NCBI GenBank assembly: GCA_963805985.1
Contig: CAWDWG010000009.1
Coordinates: forward strand, 744,001 to 808,000
Source: Bog-257 sp963805985
GTDB taxonomy: Bacteria; Acidobacteriota; Terriglobia; Terriglobales; Acidobacteriaceae
Direction: 5' to 3'
Length of the DNA: 64,000 bases
Shown here: piece after piece, positions 35,927 to 46,054 of the stretch
Layout of the letters: each line of letters begins with the position of its first letter
How positions within the stretch are numbered: the first letter of the stretch is position 1
The notes under the pieces: model-generated
What the model saw: the letters and a program-made list of their open reading frames with translations, nothing else
Databases searched by the model: none
Told to the model about the DNA's origin: nothing
Translations under genes and position numbers: made by a program

Positions 35927-37698
35927 AGCGGTTTCTTCTCGTACTGTTTCTGCTGGCAGGAACTGCCGTTAACAGTCCGGCGCTCGACCGCCGGGCCTTC
36001 ACCGTTACCCGTTATCAGCTGGAAGTGCAGATCGATCGCACCAGCCACGTGATGGCCGTCACCGGCAAGGTCACGCTGCGCAACGACTCCAGCCTCCCAC
36101 AGAAAAATGTTGCGCTACAGGTAGCGTCGTCGCTGGCGTGGAACGCCATCCTGCTGGACGGCAAGCCGCTGCAGTGGCTGGGTGAGAACTACACTTCCGA
36201 CATCGACCACACCGGCAGCCTGTCGGAGGCGATCGTCACGTTGCCGAAGGAACTGGCGCCGGGCAATTCGATCACACTCGATATTCAATACGGCGGGACG
36301 ATCACGCCGGATAGCACGCGGCTGACGCGCATGGGCGCGCCCGACGAAGTGGCCGCGCGCAACGACTGGGACCAGATCAGCGACGGCTTCACCGCCGTGC
36401 GAGGGCTGGGCTACGTGGTGTGGTATCCGGTGGCGATTGAAGCCGTCAGCATGAGCGAAGGCAATAGCGTGTTTGACGCGATCGCTGCGTGGAAAGAGAA
36501 GCAGGCGCACAGCGAGTTCGACGCGCGCATCATCGTGCTGGGCGGGAGTACGGAGTCGCTGTGCATTGCGGTGAACACGGCGGTCTCGAGTTGCGGCGAG
36601 AGCCGCGAAAGCAACGAAACGACCGAAGCCGGCGCCAAGTTGAAAGAGTTCAGCAATACGCTCACGCTGAACGGCATGCGAGAGACAACTCCGGCATTCG
36701 CGATTGCTGACTATCAGACGCTGGACCGGCCGACGGTTTCGGTAATGCATTTGCCGGACGACACGCAGCTGGCGCGGGATTACGCCCTGGCGGCGGAGGC
36801 CAACGATCCCGTCCTGCACGACTGGCTGGGTGAGCCGGGGCAGCCCGCGCGGATCGTCGAGCTGACCGATCCCAACGCGAATCCTTATCAGAGTGGAGCG
36901 ATTCTGTTTACGCCATTGCGCGAGGCGCCGACTACGACCCTGCAGCTGTTGCTGATGCCGACGCAGGTCGCGGCGCGCTTTCATTCGCCGCATGCCTGGA
37001 TTCAGGAAGGCATGGAGCGGTTCATGCAAACCGTGCTGATTGACCATCGTTCGGGACGGAAGGCGGCGCTGGATTTTCTGGACGAATATCGCGAGCCGCT
37101 GGCGAAGGCGGAGGAGATGGCGCATCCGAAAGCGGAGACGGCGTCAAAACAGGCAACGGAGGCGAGCGCGGCCGACAATACTCTGCTCAACACCAATGAC
37201 GAGCTCTATCTGCGCGGCAAGGGAAGCTTCGTGATGTGGATGCTGCGCGACATGGTGGGCGACACAGCGATGCAGTCGGCACTGGCGGCGTATCATCCGG
37301 GAGCGGACAAGAACCCGAGTTATCTGCAGAAGCTTTTGCAAACCAGCTCGAAGAGCGATCTGGAGTGGTTCTTCGACGACTGGGTGTATCGCGATCGCGG
37401 GCTGCCGGACTTTCACGTGGAGTCGGCGCATACGCGAACGCTGCTGAGTGAGGCTAAGAGCTTTCTAGTGACGGCGACGATCGAGAACCGCGGACGCGCC
37501 GGAGCCGAGGTTCCCGTGCTGCTGCAGACGCCGTCGGGCGAGAAAGTGATGCGCGTAGTGGTGAAGGCTGGAGAGAAGGGAACGGGGCGGCTTGAGGTTC
37601 CGGTTGCGCCGGACAAAGTGGTGGTGAACGATGGCAGCGTGCCGGAAGCGAATGTCGGGAACAATGTGTATGACGTTCCGCCGCCGGCAAAGGAGTAA
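35923..37698 (+). CDS. Secreted M1-like aminopeptidase homologue lacking HExxH
   Basis: A 591-residue exported protein starting at GTG 35923 with signal peptide VKRFLLVLFLLAGTAVNSPA. Residues ~25-170 form an M1-type beta-sandwich (YQLEVQIDRTSHVMAVTGKVTLRND, quoted in part), then a gluzincin-like helical domain and a C-terminal beta domain. In M1 enzymes HExxH is followed 18 residues on by WxxEG. Here WIQEG is present (after FHSPHA) but HExxH is replaced by PTQVAARFH, so zinc peptidase activity is doubtful. Longer upstream frames read into the previous gene and are artefacts. Confidence 0.8.
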   Translation: MKRFLLVLFLLAGTAVNSPALDRRAFTVTRYQLEVQIDRTSHVMAVTGKVTLRNDSSLPQKNVALQVASSLAWNAILLDGKPLQWLGENYTSDIDHTGSLSEAIVTLPKELAPGNSITLDIQYGGTITPDSTRLTRMGAPDEVAARNDWDQISDGFTAVRGLGYVVWYPVAIEAVSMSEGNSVFDAIAAWKEKQAHSEFDARIIVLGGSTESLCIAVNTAVSSCGESRESNETTEAGAKLKEFSNTLTLNGMRETTPAFAIADYQTLDRPTVSVMHLPDDTQLARDYALAAEANDPVLHDWLGEPGQPARIVELTDPNANPYQSGAILFTPLREAPTTTLQLLLMPTQVAARFHSPHAWIQEGMERFMQTVLIDHRSGRKAALDFLDEYREPLAKAEEMAHPKAETASKQATEASAADNTLLNTNDELYLRGKGSFVMWMLRDMVGDTAMQSALAAYHPGADKNPSYLQKLLQTSSKSDLEWFFDDWVYRDRGLPDFHVESAHTRTLLSEAKSFLVTATIENRGRAGAEVPVLLQTPSGEKVMRVVVKAGEKGTGRLEVPVAPDKVVVNDGSVPEANVGNNVYDVPPPAKE

Positions 37699-37705
37699 AA
37701 AGCTT

Positions 37706-37926
37706 TTCACCACTGAGGACACAGAGAGCACAGAGAAGCACTTGGGAGAAGATTGTTCAAGAGTGAACCTCAGGCCGCGAGCTATCCGATTTGGGGCACG
37801 GAAGAGCGCCAGCAGAAGGCCGTGGTGATGACAATTCGGGCCGTCGCGGTTCCCGCATATGCTCTCATTTGAGCTTGGCCTTATGATCTTTGCTTCTCAG
37901 TGCGCTCTGTGTTCTCGGTGGTGAAG
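37706..37926. repeat. Inverted TTCACCACTGAGGACAC repeat pair (family F, copy 1)
   Basis: The left arm at 37706-37740 (TTCACCACTGAGGACACAGA...) and the right arm at 37891-37926 (...CTCTGTGTTCTCGGTGGTGAA) are inverted and fill the gap before the RNase gene. Copy 2 is at 39368-39563. Confidence 0.8.
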
Positions 37927-37936
37927 GATTAACAGT

Positions 37937-39363
37937 ATGAGCTACATCCAATTTCTTGGCGCGGCAGGCGTGGTTACGGGATCGAAGCATCTGATCCACG
38001 TCGACAATAATGGCGGGCGGCCGCTGCAGGTGCTGGTCGATTGCGGGATGTTTCAGGGCCAGAAGGAGTGGCGCGAGCGCAACTGGCAGGACCTGCCGGT
38101 CCCGGCAAAACGATTGATGCGGTGATTCTCACGCACGCGCATCTCGACCATTGCGGCTGGATTCCGCGACTGGTGAAGGAAGGCTTCCATGGCCCGATCT
38201 ACGCGACGCCGCCGACCGTCGACCTGTGCGGCATTCTGCTGCCGGACTCCGGACATCTGCAGGAAGAAGACGCTGCGTACTACAACAAGACGCAGGCGTC
38301 GAAGCACCATCCCGCGCTGCCGCTCTACACCGAGGAAGAAGCGCAGCAGTGCCTGACGCTCTTTCACCCGGTGAACTTCGGCGAGGTGAAACAACTCACG
38401 CCGCAGTTCTCGTTTCGCCTGGTACGCGCGGCGCACATTCTTGGTTCGGGGATGGTGGAGATCACGTTGAACGCGGGAGCCAAGCCGGAGAAGCTGCTGT
38501 TTACCGGCGACATCGGGCGCGTTCGCGACAACGAAGTCGCGCCGGGCAAGGTGGTGCACTCCGGGCCGACGGAGGGCGAGGACTGCGACGTGCTGGTGAT
38601 GGAGAGCACCTACGGTAATCGCGAGCATCCGCACAACGATCCGCGTCCGCAGATGGCGGCACTGATTCGCACAACCATTCAGCGTGGCGGAACGGTGGTG
38701 GTGCCGTCATTTGCCGTGGAGCGCACACAGAAGTTTCTCTTCCTGCTGAAAGAGCTGATGGAGAGCGGCCAGGTGCCGCGCGTGCCGGTACACGCCGACA
38801 GTCCCATGGCGATCAAGGCGGTGCAGATCTTCTTGAAGTACAGCGAGGAGTTCACGCCCCAAACCAAGGCGCTGATTGAGAAGTACGGCTCGCCGCTGGA
38901 GTGGCCAGGCTTCCATTTCGACCAAACGCAGGAAGATTCGAAGAAGATTAACCAGATCGACTCGCCGACGATCATCGTCTCCTCGAGTGGGATGGTGACG
39001 GGCGGACGCGTCCTCCATCACCTGATGCAGCGGCTGCCGGACAAGAAGAACCTGGTGCTGTTCATCGGATTTCAGGCGCCAGGGACGCGCGGCTTCACGA
39101 TCAAGAATGGCGCGGAGGCGGTGAAGATGTTCGGGCAGGAGGTGCCGATCCGCGCGCAAGTAGCGTCGCTGGAGCAGTTCAGCGATCATGCCGACACGCC
39201 GGAACTGCTGGAGTGGCTGCACACATTCAAGCGGCCGCCGAAGGAGGTTTTCCTGGTACACGGCGAGCCGGATGCCGCGGCGGAGTTGCGCGATGCGATG
39301 GTGAAAGAACTGCGGTGGAATGTGCAGGTGGCAGGGTATCGGCAGAAGGTGGAGATCGAGTGA
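37937..39363 (+). CDS. MBL-fold / beta-CASP RNA-processing exonuclease (frameshifted)
   Basis: A CPSF73/Ysh1-like metallo-beta-lactamase nuclease, about 475 residues when repaired. The 5' part (MSYIQFLGAAGVVTGSKH, then VDCGMFQG) stops at 38125; the frame holding LTHAHLDHCG, the beta-CASP region and SSGMVTGGRVLHH continues to 39363. The shift is at the A-run 38107-38110: four A where five would give AKTIDAVILTHAHLDH. A one-base homopolymer deletion from sequencing error is likely. Motifs HAHLDH, GDIG and the C-terminal HGEPDA are intact. It sits between two copies of the family F repeat. Confidence 0.9.
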
Positions 39364-39367
39364 TTTG

Positions 39368-39563
39368 TTCACCACTGAGAACACGGAGCGCACTGAGAAA
39401 AAAGCTCAATTTAGAAGATTGTCATCACGAGCAGGCTTCAGCCTGCGAGGGATCTGCTTCTTGCCGCGAAACAGCAGATTCCTCGCGGACTAAAGTCCAC
39501 TCGTGATGACAATCTTCTGATGCGCCGGTTCTTTCCGTGCGCTCCGTGTCCTCAGTGGTGAAA
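39368..39563. repeat. Nested repeat: family F arms enclosing a family B hairpin
   Basis: Outer arms at 39368-39400 and 39533-39563 are an inverted TTCACCACTGAGaACAC pair. Between them, 39421-39510 is a full family B hairpin (GTCATCACGAG ... CTCGTGATGAC) bordered by AGAAGATT / AATCTTCT, so the whole ~195 bases can fold on itself. Confidence 0.85.
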
Positions 39564-39574
39564 AGGAGTTTCGA

Positions 39575-39964
39575 ATGGCAACCAGACTGATTGAATACGC
39601 GGATGCCAGCCCGGAAGTGCGGGCGGTGTACGACGACATCATGGCCACGCGCAAGGTCGACTGGATCAATAATTTCTGGAAGGCGCTGGCCAACGATCCG
39701 GCGACGCTGAAGCGGACGTGGGAGGACATCAAGCAGATCATGGCGCCAGGTGCGCTCGATCCGCTGATGAAAGAGATGCTCTACGTCGCGGTCAGCGTCA
39801 GCAACGGCTGCGAGTATTGCATCGCGTCGCATACGGCGGCTGCGCGCAAGAAGGGCATGACCGACGCGATGTTTCATGAGCTGATGTCGGTGGTGGGCAT
39901 GGCGAATGAGAGCAATCGCCTGGCGAACGGATATCGGATTGAGGTAGATGAGCAGTTTAAGTAG
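39575..39964 (+). CDS. AhpD/carboxymuconolactone decarboxylase-family protein
   Basis: A 129-residue AhpD-like helical protein. The redox motif is CEYCIASH at ~70-77 (Cys-x-x-Cys with the usual downstream His), preceded by KEMLYVAVSVSNG. Such proteins are peroxidase-like or disulfide reductases. The ATG follows AAGGAG. It stands alone between repeat elements. Confidence 0.9.
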   Translation: MATRLIEYADASPEVRAVYDDIMATRKVDWINNFWKALANDPATLKRTWEDIKQIMAPGALDPLMKEMLYVAVSVSNGCEYCIASHTAAARKKGMTDAMFHELMSVVGMANESNRLANGYRIEVDEQFK

Positions 39965-39967
39965 GCG

Positions 39968-40103
39968 TGAGCTATTAGCCTTTAGCTCTTAGCTATTAGC
40001 AAACGGACTCGCTCGCGCGAGAAGCGTCATATCCTCACCGTCGGGAGCGCGCGTCCTGATGGTGTTTGCTAAGAGCTAACAGCTAAAGGCTTAGAGCCTA
40101 ACG
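39968..40103. repeat. Inverted AGCTATTAGCCTTTAGCTC repeat (family D)
   Basis: Left arm 39968-40003 (AGCTATTAGCCTTTAGCTCTTAGC...) and right arm 40063-40103 (...GCTAAGAGCTAACAGCTAAAGGC) are inverted copies of a degenerate 7-base unit. Confidence 0.65.
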
Positions 40104-40149
40104 CTCCACGCTATAATGAAGTCGTGCCGCAGCTGGCGGCCTCCTTCCC

Positions 40150-40395
40150 ATGAAAGCCTACGTTTACGTTTCGCTCAAGAAGAGTGTGCTCGATCCGCAA
40201 GGCAAAACCATTCACGGCGCGCTGAAGAAGATGGGTTATCGCGGCATCGACGATCTGCGCCAGGGCAAGTACTTCGAGATCGCGCTGGACGACAGCGTCA
40301 GCCGCGAAGATGCGCAGGCCGAGGTCGAGCGCATCGCCCGCGAGGTGCTCACCAATCCCGTGATCGAGGAATACAGCTTCAAGCTGGAAGGTTAG
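40150..40395 (+). CDS. purS: Phosphoribosylformylglycinamidine synthase subunit PurS
   Basis: An 81-residue PurS, the small bridging subunit that joins PurQ and PurL in purine synthesis. Family features: V-SLK-SVLDPQGKTI start, ALKKMGYRGIDDLRQGKYFEI, and ending NPVIEEYSFKLEG. purQ and purL are not in the window. No clear Shine-Dalgarno sequence is seen. Confidence 0.93.
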   Translation: MKAYVYVSLKKSVLDPQGKTIHGALKKMGYRGIDDLRQGKYFEIALDDSVSREDAQAEVERIAREVLTNPVIEEYSFKLEG

Positions 40396-40475
40396 CGCGT
40401 ACGCCGCGAGCGACGGTCCAGCCTCTCCCACACATTCGAAAACCACGAATGCGTGGGGCACCCGGGCGCGTTTCA

Positions 40476-40563
40476 TATGCCGTCCCTTTGGGACTCGGCC
40501 CATCTCTACCCGTTACCCAGCGTTGAAACGCTGGGCTGAGATATGTTGTCCGCTGCGCGGACG
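40476..40563. repeat. Three-hairpin palindromic repeat (family H, copy 3)
   Basis: TGCCGTCCCTTTGGGACTCGG, then CCCAGCGTTGAAACGCTGGG at 40516-40535, then GTCCGCTGCGCGGAC. It occupies the middle of the 333-base gap between purS and glmS; the remainder shows nothing recognisable except the glmS promoter region. Confidence 0.8.
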
Positions 40564-40728
40564 AGTGCTGCGGTTGTCGACCAGCTCTTCATGAACTGGG
40601 TTCAGACAGCGAGCTGTCCCGCATCGGAACTCGCTCTGCAACATCCAATCAGCTACACTTACATTTCAAAGAAGCATTCCTCCTTCGTCTTCTTCCGTCT
40701 AATGTGGTGCGATCCAGGGAGCTGAGCT

Positions 40729-42603
40729 ATGTGTGGCATTGTTGGGTATGTTGGGCAGAAGCGGGTGGTGCCGGTCATTATCGACGGGCTGCGGCGGCTG
40801 GAGTATCGCGGTTATGACTCGGCCGGCATTGCGGTGGCCGGCAACGGCGAAGGGCTGCAGGTGCGCCGCGCCGAGGGCAAGCTGCGCAATCTGGAAGAAG
40901 TCATCCGCCTCAAGCCGCTCGACGGCACCTACGGTATTGGCCACACGCGCTGGGCCACGCACGGACGTCCCACCGAAGAGAACGCCCATCCCCATCGCGA
41001 CTGCACCGGCAAAATCGTTGTCGTACACAACGGCATCATCGAGAACTACGTCGGCCTGAAGCGCAAGCTGATCGACGAAGGCCACAAGTTCGTCACTGAG
41101 ACCGACACCGAGGTCATCGCCCACCTGATCGAGAAGCACTTGAGCGCCGAGGGCAATGGGCATCGCGTATCGCTGGAAGAAGCGGTTCGCAAGACGGTGC
41201 AGATGCTGACCGGCGTCTTTGCGATTGCGGTGATCTCGTCCGACGAGGCCAACAAGATTGTGGCCGCGCGCAATGGGCCGCCGGCGGTCATCGGACTTGG
41301 CAAGAACGAGTACTTTGTCGCCAGCGACGTGCCGGCGATTCTCTATCACACGCGCGACCTGTTCTTCCTCGCCGACGGCGATCTGGCGGTCATTACGCCG
41401 AGCGGCGTGCAGCTTACCGATTTCGAAGGCCAGCCCATCAGCCGTGAGGTGCAGCACATCACCTGGGACCCGATCATGGCGGAAAAGGGCGGCTTCAAGC
41501 ATTTCATGCTGAAGGAAATCTACGAGCAGCCGCGCGCGGTGCGCGATACCACGCTGGGCCGCGTCTCGCTCGATTCGGGCAAGGTCTTTCTCGATGAGAT
41601 GGACATTACCGAGGAGGATTTTCGCAATCTCAGCAAGGTGCACATTGCGGCGTGCGGCACCAGTTGGCATGCGGCGCTGGCAGGGAAGTTCATGATCGAG
41701 CGACTGGCGAAGCTGCCGGTTGAGGTCGATTATGCGAGCGAGTTTCGTTATCGCGATCCGCTGACCGGGCCGGGCGATCTGTGCATCTTGATTACGCAGT
41801 CGGGCGAGACCGCCGACACGATCGCGGCGATGCGCGAGTCGCGTGCGAAGGGCGCGAAGACGCTGGGAATTTGTAATGTGGTGGGATCGATGATTGCGCG
41901 CGAGGCGAATGGCACGATTTACACGCACGCCGGACCGGAGATTGGCGTGGCGTCGACCAAGGCGTTTACCGCGCAATTGACGGCGCTGTTCCTGTTCGCG
42001 GTGTATCTCGGACAGATCCGCGGGACGATCGATGCAGATCATTCCAAGGTGCTGCTGGAAGAGCTGACGAAGATTCCCGGCAAGCTGGAGTCGCTGTTGA
42101 CGCGCGATGAGGAGACGGAAGATCTGGCGAAGGAATATCACCGCGCTTCCGACTTTCTATTCCTGGGGCGCGGCATACATTATCCCATCGCGCTGGAAGG
42201 CGCGTTGAAGCTGAAGGAAATTTCCTACATTCACGCCGAGGGATATCCGGCGGGCGAGATGAAGCACGGGCCGAATGCGCTGATCGACGAAGACCTGCCG
42301 GTGGTGATCCTGGCAACACGCGATGCGAACGATCCGGGGTCGGTGCTGCGGTATGAGAAGACGCTGTCAAACCTCAAGGAAGTGAAGGCGCGCTCGGGTA
42401 CGGTGATCGCGATTGCGACCGAAGGCGATGAAGAGATTCGCGAGGCTGCCGACCACGTCGTGTATGTGCCGGAAGCGCCGGAGTTGCTGGCGCCGATTCT
42501 GGAAGTGGTGCCGTGCCAGCTGCTGGCGTATCACATCGCCGTGCGGCGCGGGTGTGATGTGGATCAGCCGCGGAATTTGGCGAAGTCGGTTACGGTGGAG
42601 TAA
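40729..42603 (+). CDS. glmS: Glutamine--fructose-6-phosphate aminotransferase (isomerizing)
   Basis: A 624-residue GlmS making glucosamine-6-phosphate, the entry to cell-wall amino sugars. Catalytic Cys2 (MCGIVGYVG), the glutaminase loop TRWATHGRPTEENAHPH, two SIS domains (CGTSWHAAL; TQSGETADT; VASTKAFTAQ; GRGIHYPIALEGALKLKE) and the C-terminal DQPRNLAKSVTVE are intact. No glmS ribozyme is visible in the leader. Confidence 0.98.
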   Translation: MCGIVGYVGQKRVVPVIIDGLRRLEYRGYDSAGIAVAGNGEGLQVRRAEGKLRNLEEVIRLKPLDGTYGIGHTRWATHGRPTEENAHPHRDCTGKIVVVHNGIIENYVGLKRKLIDEGHKFVTETDTEVIAHLIEKHLSAEGNGHRVSLEEAVRKTVQMLTGVFAIAVISSDEANKIVAARNGPPAVIGLGKNEYFVASDVPAILYHTRDLFFLADGDLAVITPSGVQLTDFEGQPISREVQHITWDPIMAEKGGFKHFMLKEIYEQPRAVRDTTLGRVSLDSGKVFLDEMDITEEDFRNLSKVHIAACGTSWHAALAGKFMIERLAKLPVEVDYASEFRYRDPLTGPGDLCILITQSGETADTIAAMRESRAKGAKTLGICNVVGSMIAREANGTIYTHAGPEIGVASTKAFTAQLTALFLFAVYLGQIRGTIDADHSKVLLEELTKIPGKLESLLTRDEETEDLAKEYHRASDFLFLGRGIHYPIALEGALKLKEISYIHAEGYPAGEMKHGPNALIDEDLPVVILATRDANDPGSVLRYEKTLSNLKEVKARSGTVIAIATEGDEEIREAADHVVYVPEAPELLAPILEVVPCQLLAYHIAVRRGCDVDQPRNLAKSVTVE

Positions 42604-42931
42604 AAGCCGCGATTCACTGTTCGCCTTTCGCTCTTCGCGTGAACAGAGCGCCTAATTCGCCAGTTCTCGATAGGAGTTACGGTGCTGCGCCTCCGTGCGA
42701 CGGAAAGCTTCCACCTGAGTGAAGAAGTCGGCCTCGACCCCGACGTCCGTCCTGTCAGTTTCCGCACATAGAACAGCTATCACCCTTCGCAATATCACAC
42801 GCAGGGTTCTCGCGATTTTGTGGAGCATCGAGTTCATGTGGGAGCGAATCACCTTGGCCTTTAGCATATAACAGGGAACCAAGGTTAACGTCCAGCCGAT
42901 GGACGTTAACCTGGGGCACCGGAATGAGACG
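42604..42931. other. Spacer between glmS and msrB with a perfect hairpin
   Basis: A 76-codon minus-strand frame (42652-42882, ending HRNSYRELAN) is possible but matches no family I know, so it is not called as a gene. At 42883-42912 GGTTAACGTCCA and TGGACGTTAACC form a 12-bp perfect stem around GCCGA, followed by TGGGGCACCG (family A tail); it may terminate convergent transcripts. Confidence 0.4.
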
Positions 42932-43489
<558 letters not shown>

Positions 43490-43530
43490 AGTGTATCCAA
43501 TTTTGTAGAGCCAGCCCGGTAGAGAGGCCA

Positions 43531-43633
43531 TATGCCGTCCCTGCGGGACTCAAGCTCATTCCCGATCCAACCCAGCACTCCGCCTTCGGCTACGTGCCTG
43601 GGCTAAGTCATGCCGTCTCGCTGCGCGAGACTG
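43531..43633. repeat. Three-hairpin palindromic repeat (family H, copy 4)
   Basis: TGCCGTCCCTGCGGGACTCAAG, CCCAGCACT...CGTGCCTGGG, and GCCGTCTCGCTGCGCGAGAC, between msrA and msrB. Confidence 0.75.
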
Positions 43634-43776
43634 GATTCTGCGTCAGCCGCGATTGACTTCCGAACGTCGAGATCAATCGGTGACAGGCCTTGAACGATTC
43701 ACTCTGCCCTTCCATCATTTGGCTCGGGCGGATCGCGGCGCCGGAAGCGCCGCACTGCCGTTCATTCCCGCTACCC

Positions 43777-44460
43777 TTACTGGTTCCGGTACAGCTGGGG
43801 AAACATCTGCTGCAGGTTCGACACCTTGGGCAGATCGTAGTGCGCGATGTACGGGTTATCCGGATGCAGCTTGGCGTAGTTCTGGTGATAGCCCTCGGCC
43901 GGATAAAACGCCTTTAGCGGCACAACCTGGGTCGCAATCTTGCTCTTGAAGGCCTTTGCCGCGTCGAGTTGCGCAATGTAGTCCGTGGCAATCTTCTTCT
44001 GCTCATCGTTGGTGTAGAAAATCACCGAACGATACTGCGTGCCCTCGTCGGGATATTGCTGGTTGAGCTGCGTGGGATCGTGCGCCACCGAGAAGAACAC
44101 CTGCAGCAGCTGGCCGTAGGTGATCTTCGACGGATCGAAGACGATCTTCACCGACTCGGCGTGGTTAGTCGTGCCAGTGCTCACGACCTCGTATTCCGCG
44201 GTAGCCTTCGCGCCTCCGGAGTAGCCGGAGGTTGCGCTGATGACGCCCTTCACATGCTGAAAGACCGCCTGAATCCCCCAGAAACAACCGCCGGCAATGA
44301 CCGCCGTCTCCTGGCCGGGGGACGACGCGAGCGTCTCATCGACTGCCGGTTTGGACAATGCGGTTGGGGCGTCGCTGGCGGCGACGTTGTTGACGGTGCA
44401 GGCCACCGTCAGAGCCGCGATCAGCGCGGCCAGAAAAACGTAACGAAGCATGGACTTCAT
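43777..44460 (-). CDS. msrA: Exported peptide-methionine (S)-S-oxide reductase
   Basis: A 227-residue MsrA. GGCFWGIQAVF holds the catalytic cysteine at residue ~59; GYSGG, HAESVKIVFDP, FFSVAHDPTQLNQQ and the C-terminal AEGYHQNY follow the family. The N-terminus is a signal peptide with a lipobox-like LTVAC, so it is probably a lipoprotein. ATG 44460 follows AAGGAAAG; an upstream ATG at 44526 would add 22 polar residues before the signal. Together with MsrB it forms an extracytoplasmic methionine repair pair. Confidence 0.93.
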   Translation of the reverse strand: MKSMLRYVFLAALIAALTVACTVNNVAASDAPTALSKPAVDETLASSPGQETAVIAGGCFWGIQAVFQHVKGVISATSGYSGGAKATAEYEVVSTGTTNHAESVKIVFDPSKITYGQLLQVFFSVAHDPTQLNQQYPDEGTQYRSVIFYTNDEQKKIATDYIAQLDAAKAFKSKIATQVVPLKAFYPAEGYHQNYAKLHPDNPYIAHYDLPKVSNLQQMFPQLYRNQ

Positions 44461-44811
44461 GACTTTCCTTTTCTTACCCACATTCAAGCCATTAGAGTCG
44501 CAAGTTGGGGGAAGGTTACAGAGCAATCCGCCGCAGCCCGGCGACTGTTATGGAGCTACTGGTCGTAAGAGGTACGAACGGGCGCGCGCATTGGATTTCG
44601 ACGGGGAGGCTGAGTGTGGGCGCCGTCGATGGGATTCGTGCCGGAAGCCGCCCCATTATCTATCGAATTCATTGGCAACCGGTGCAGCGGAGAACTATTA
44701 TCGGGGAAGCGGTGGGGCGCTTGCCTCGTCACCGTTGATGTCAGGCTCGGGAATAAAAACCAATCCCGCGGCGTTGCAAGATAGTCAAAGTTCCTGAAGG
44801 TCAAAGAAGTT
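44461..44811. other. Gene-free spacer between msrA and the MEDS gene
   Basis: About 350 bases between divergent genes. No recognised element apart from the ribosome-binding region of msrA; short frames on both strands lack family features. Confidence 0.35.
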
Positions 44812-45465
44812 ATGTCCTCTTCACCGCGAATTGTCTATCAGCAGGGCGATCACGTCTGCACGCTTTTCACGACGCCGGAAGAACAACTGCAGGCAGCGGT
44901 GGAATACATCAGTGGCGGCCTGAGCCGCGGCGAGCGCTGCCTGTACATCTGCTGTGAGCACGAGATTCCGGAGTTTCGTGAGGCGCTGAAGAAAGCTGGG
45001 ATCAGCGTCGAGTGGGAAGAGAAGCGCGGCGCTCTGGTTTTGCTAACTAAGTTTGATGGCCACCTGAAGGGTGGCAGCTTCGATCCGGATGCGATGATTT
45101 CTACGCTGCGCGCGGCGGTGGAAGACGCGCTGGCTGCGGGATTCGCCGGACTGTGCGCTGCGGGCGACATGTCGTGGGTGCTCGATGAGGCGCCGGGTTC
45201 GGAAAGACTGGCGGAATACGAATCGCGTCTGAATCATTTTTACAAGACTAATCGCGCTCTGGGCCTCTGCCAGTACAACCGGAACAACCTTCCCGACGAG
45301 GCCCTGGATCACGGCATCGCTACCCACGCCTACATCCGCATGGAAGGTGGAATCCTGCTGGAGAACCCGTTCTATGAGCCTCCGGAGCAGGCGGCGAACC
45401 GCAAGGCACGTCCGCAGGATGGCGCTCGGAAGATTCGAGAGATCGAAAAACGCGCGATTGCCTAG
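44812..45465 (+). CDS. MEDS-domain sensory protein
   Basis: A 217-residue protein with a MEDS (DcmR-sensory) domain over residues ~8-165: HVCTLFTTPEEQL, YISGGLSRGERCLYICCE, and CQYNRNNLPDEAL near the end. The fold is a RecA/KaiC-like relic found in methanogen and methylotroph signalling proteins, often fused to histidine kinases or anti-sigma regulators. Here it is stand-alone with a basic C-terminal tail. Ligand unknown. Confidence 0.83.
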   Translation: MSSSPRIVYQQGDHVCTLFTTPEEQLQAAVEYISGGLSRGERCLYICCEHEIPEFREALKKAGISVEWEEKRGALVLLTKFDGHLKGGSFDPDAMISTLRAAVEDALAAGFAGLCAAGDMSWVLDEAPGSERLAEYESRLNHFYKTNRALGLCQYNRNNLPDEALDHGIATHAYIRMEGGILLENPFYEPPEQAANRKARPQDGARKIREIEKRAIA

Positions 45466-45561
45466 GCGGGAGATTACTCGAAACGGATTGGGGCAGCGTA
45501 CAGAAGCGCTGCCCTTCGTGTTTTCACCAGGGAAGGCCCGGAATTCCGTAGGATTAAGTGC

Positions 45562-45996
45562 GTGGATTACATCGCTTATCTGCACAAAGACGGCAAATCG
45601 GATTTCGGCGTGAGCTTCCCGGACTTTCCCGGATGCATCACGGCAGGCAGGACGCTGGAAGAGGCGCGCCGGCTGGCTCCTGAGGCGCTGGCTCTCCATC
45701 TTCAGGGCATGATCGAAGACGGCGAAGCAATTCCAGAGGCGTCAACATTGGACCAATTGCAGAGCGATCCTGCCAGGCGGGGCGCAGTGTGTTTTCTGGT
45801 GGGCGCAGATGCAGCGGAAGATAAGTCCGTGCGCGTAAACATAACGGCACGGGCCAGCCAGATTCGCAAGATCGACGATCTGGCCGATCGGGCGGGACTT
45901 ACGCGCTCAGCCTTCCTGGTGCGGCAAGCGTTAGAGAGCGGGGATCGGCAAGGAAAGTCACACAAGCGTCAGACTGCATCGCGCCGTGTCGGCTAG
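45562..45996 (+). CDS. HicB-family antitoxin without an adjacent HicA
   Basis: A 144-residue HicB-like protein. Residues 1-65 form the partial RNase H-like fold (DFGVSFPDFPGCITAGRTLEEA) and residues ~95-135 a ribbon-helix-helix domain (VRVNITARASQIRKIDDLADRAG). Start is GTG 45562. No HicA-type double-stranded-RNA-binding toxin gene is found on either side, so this is an orphan antitoxin or regulator. Confidence 0.82.
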   Translation: MDYIAYLHKDGKSDFGVSFPDFPGCITAGRTLEEARRLAPEALALHLQGMIEDGEAIPEASTLDQLQSDPARRGAVCFLVGADAAEDKSVRVNITARASQIRKIDDLADRAGLTRSAFLVRQALESGDRQGKSHKRQTASRRVG

Positions 45997-46054
45997 GACG
46001 CACTGCATCCGCGAACAAGAAGGTAGATCGTCCACTTGCGGCTGAAGCTGCTCT

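Noticed and set aside
38041..38130. Programmed frameshifting in the MBL nuclease gene
   Set aside because: No slippery heptamer or downstream structure is evident; a one-base homopolymer error explains it more simply.
42652..42882. 76-codon minus-strand gene after glmS
   Set aside because: No family match, no clear ribosome-binding site, and part lies beside a repeat; left as unsupported.
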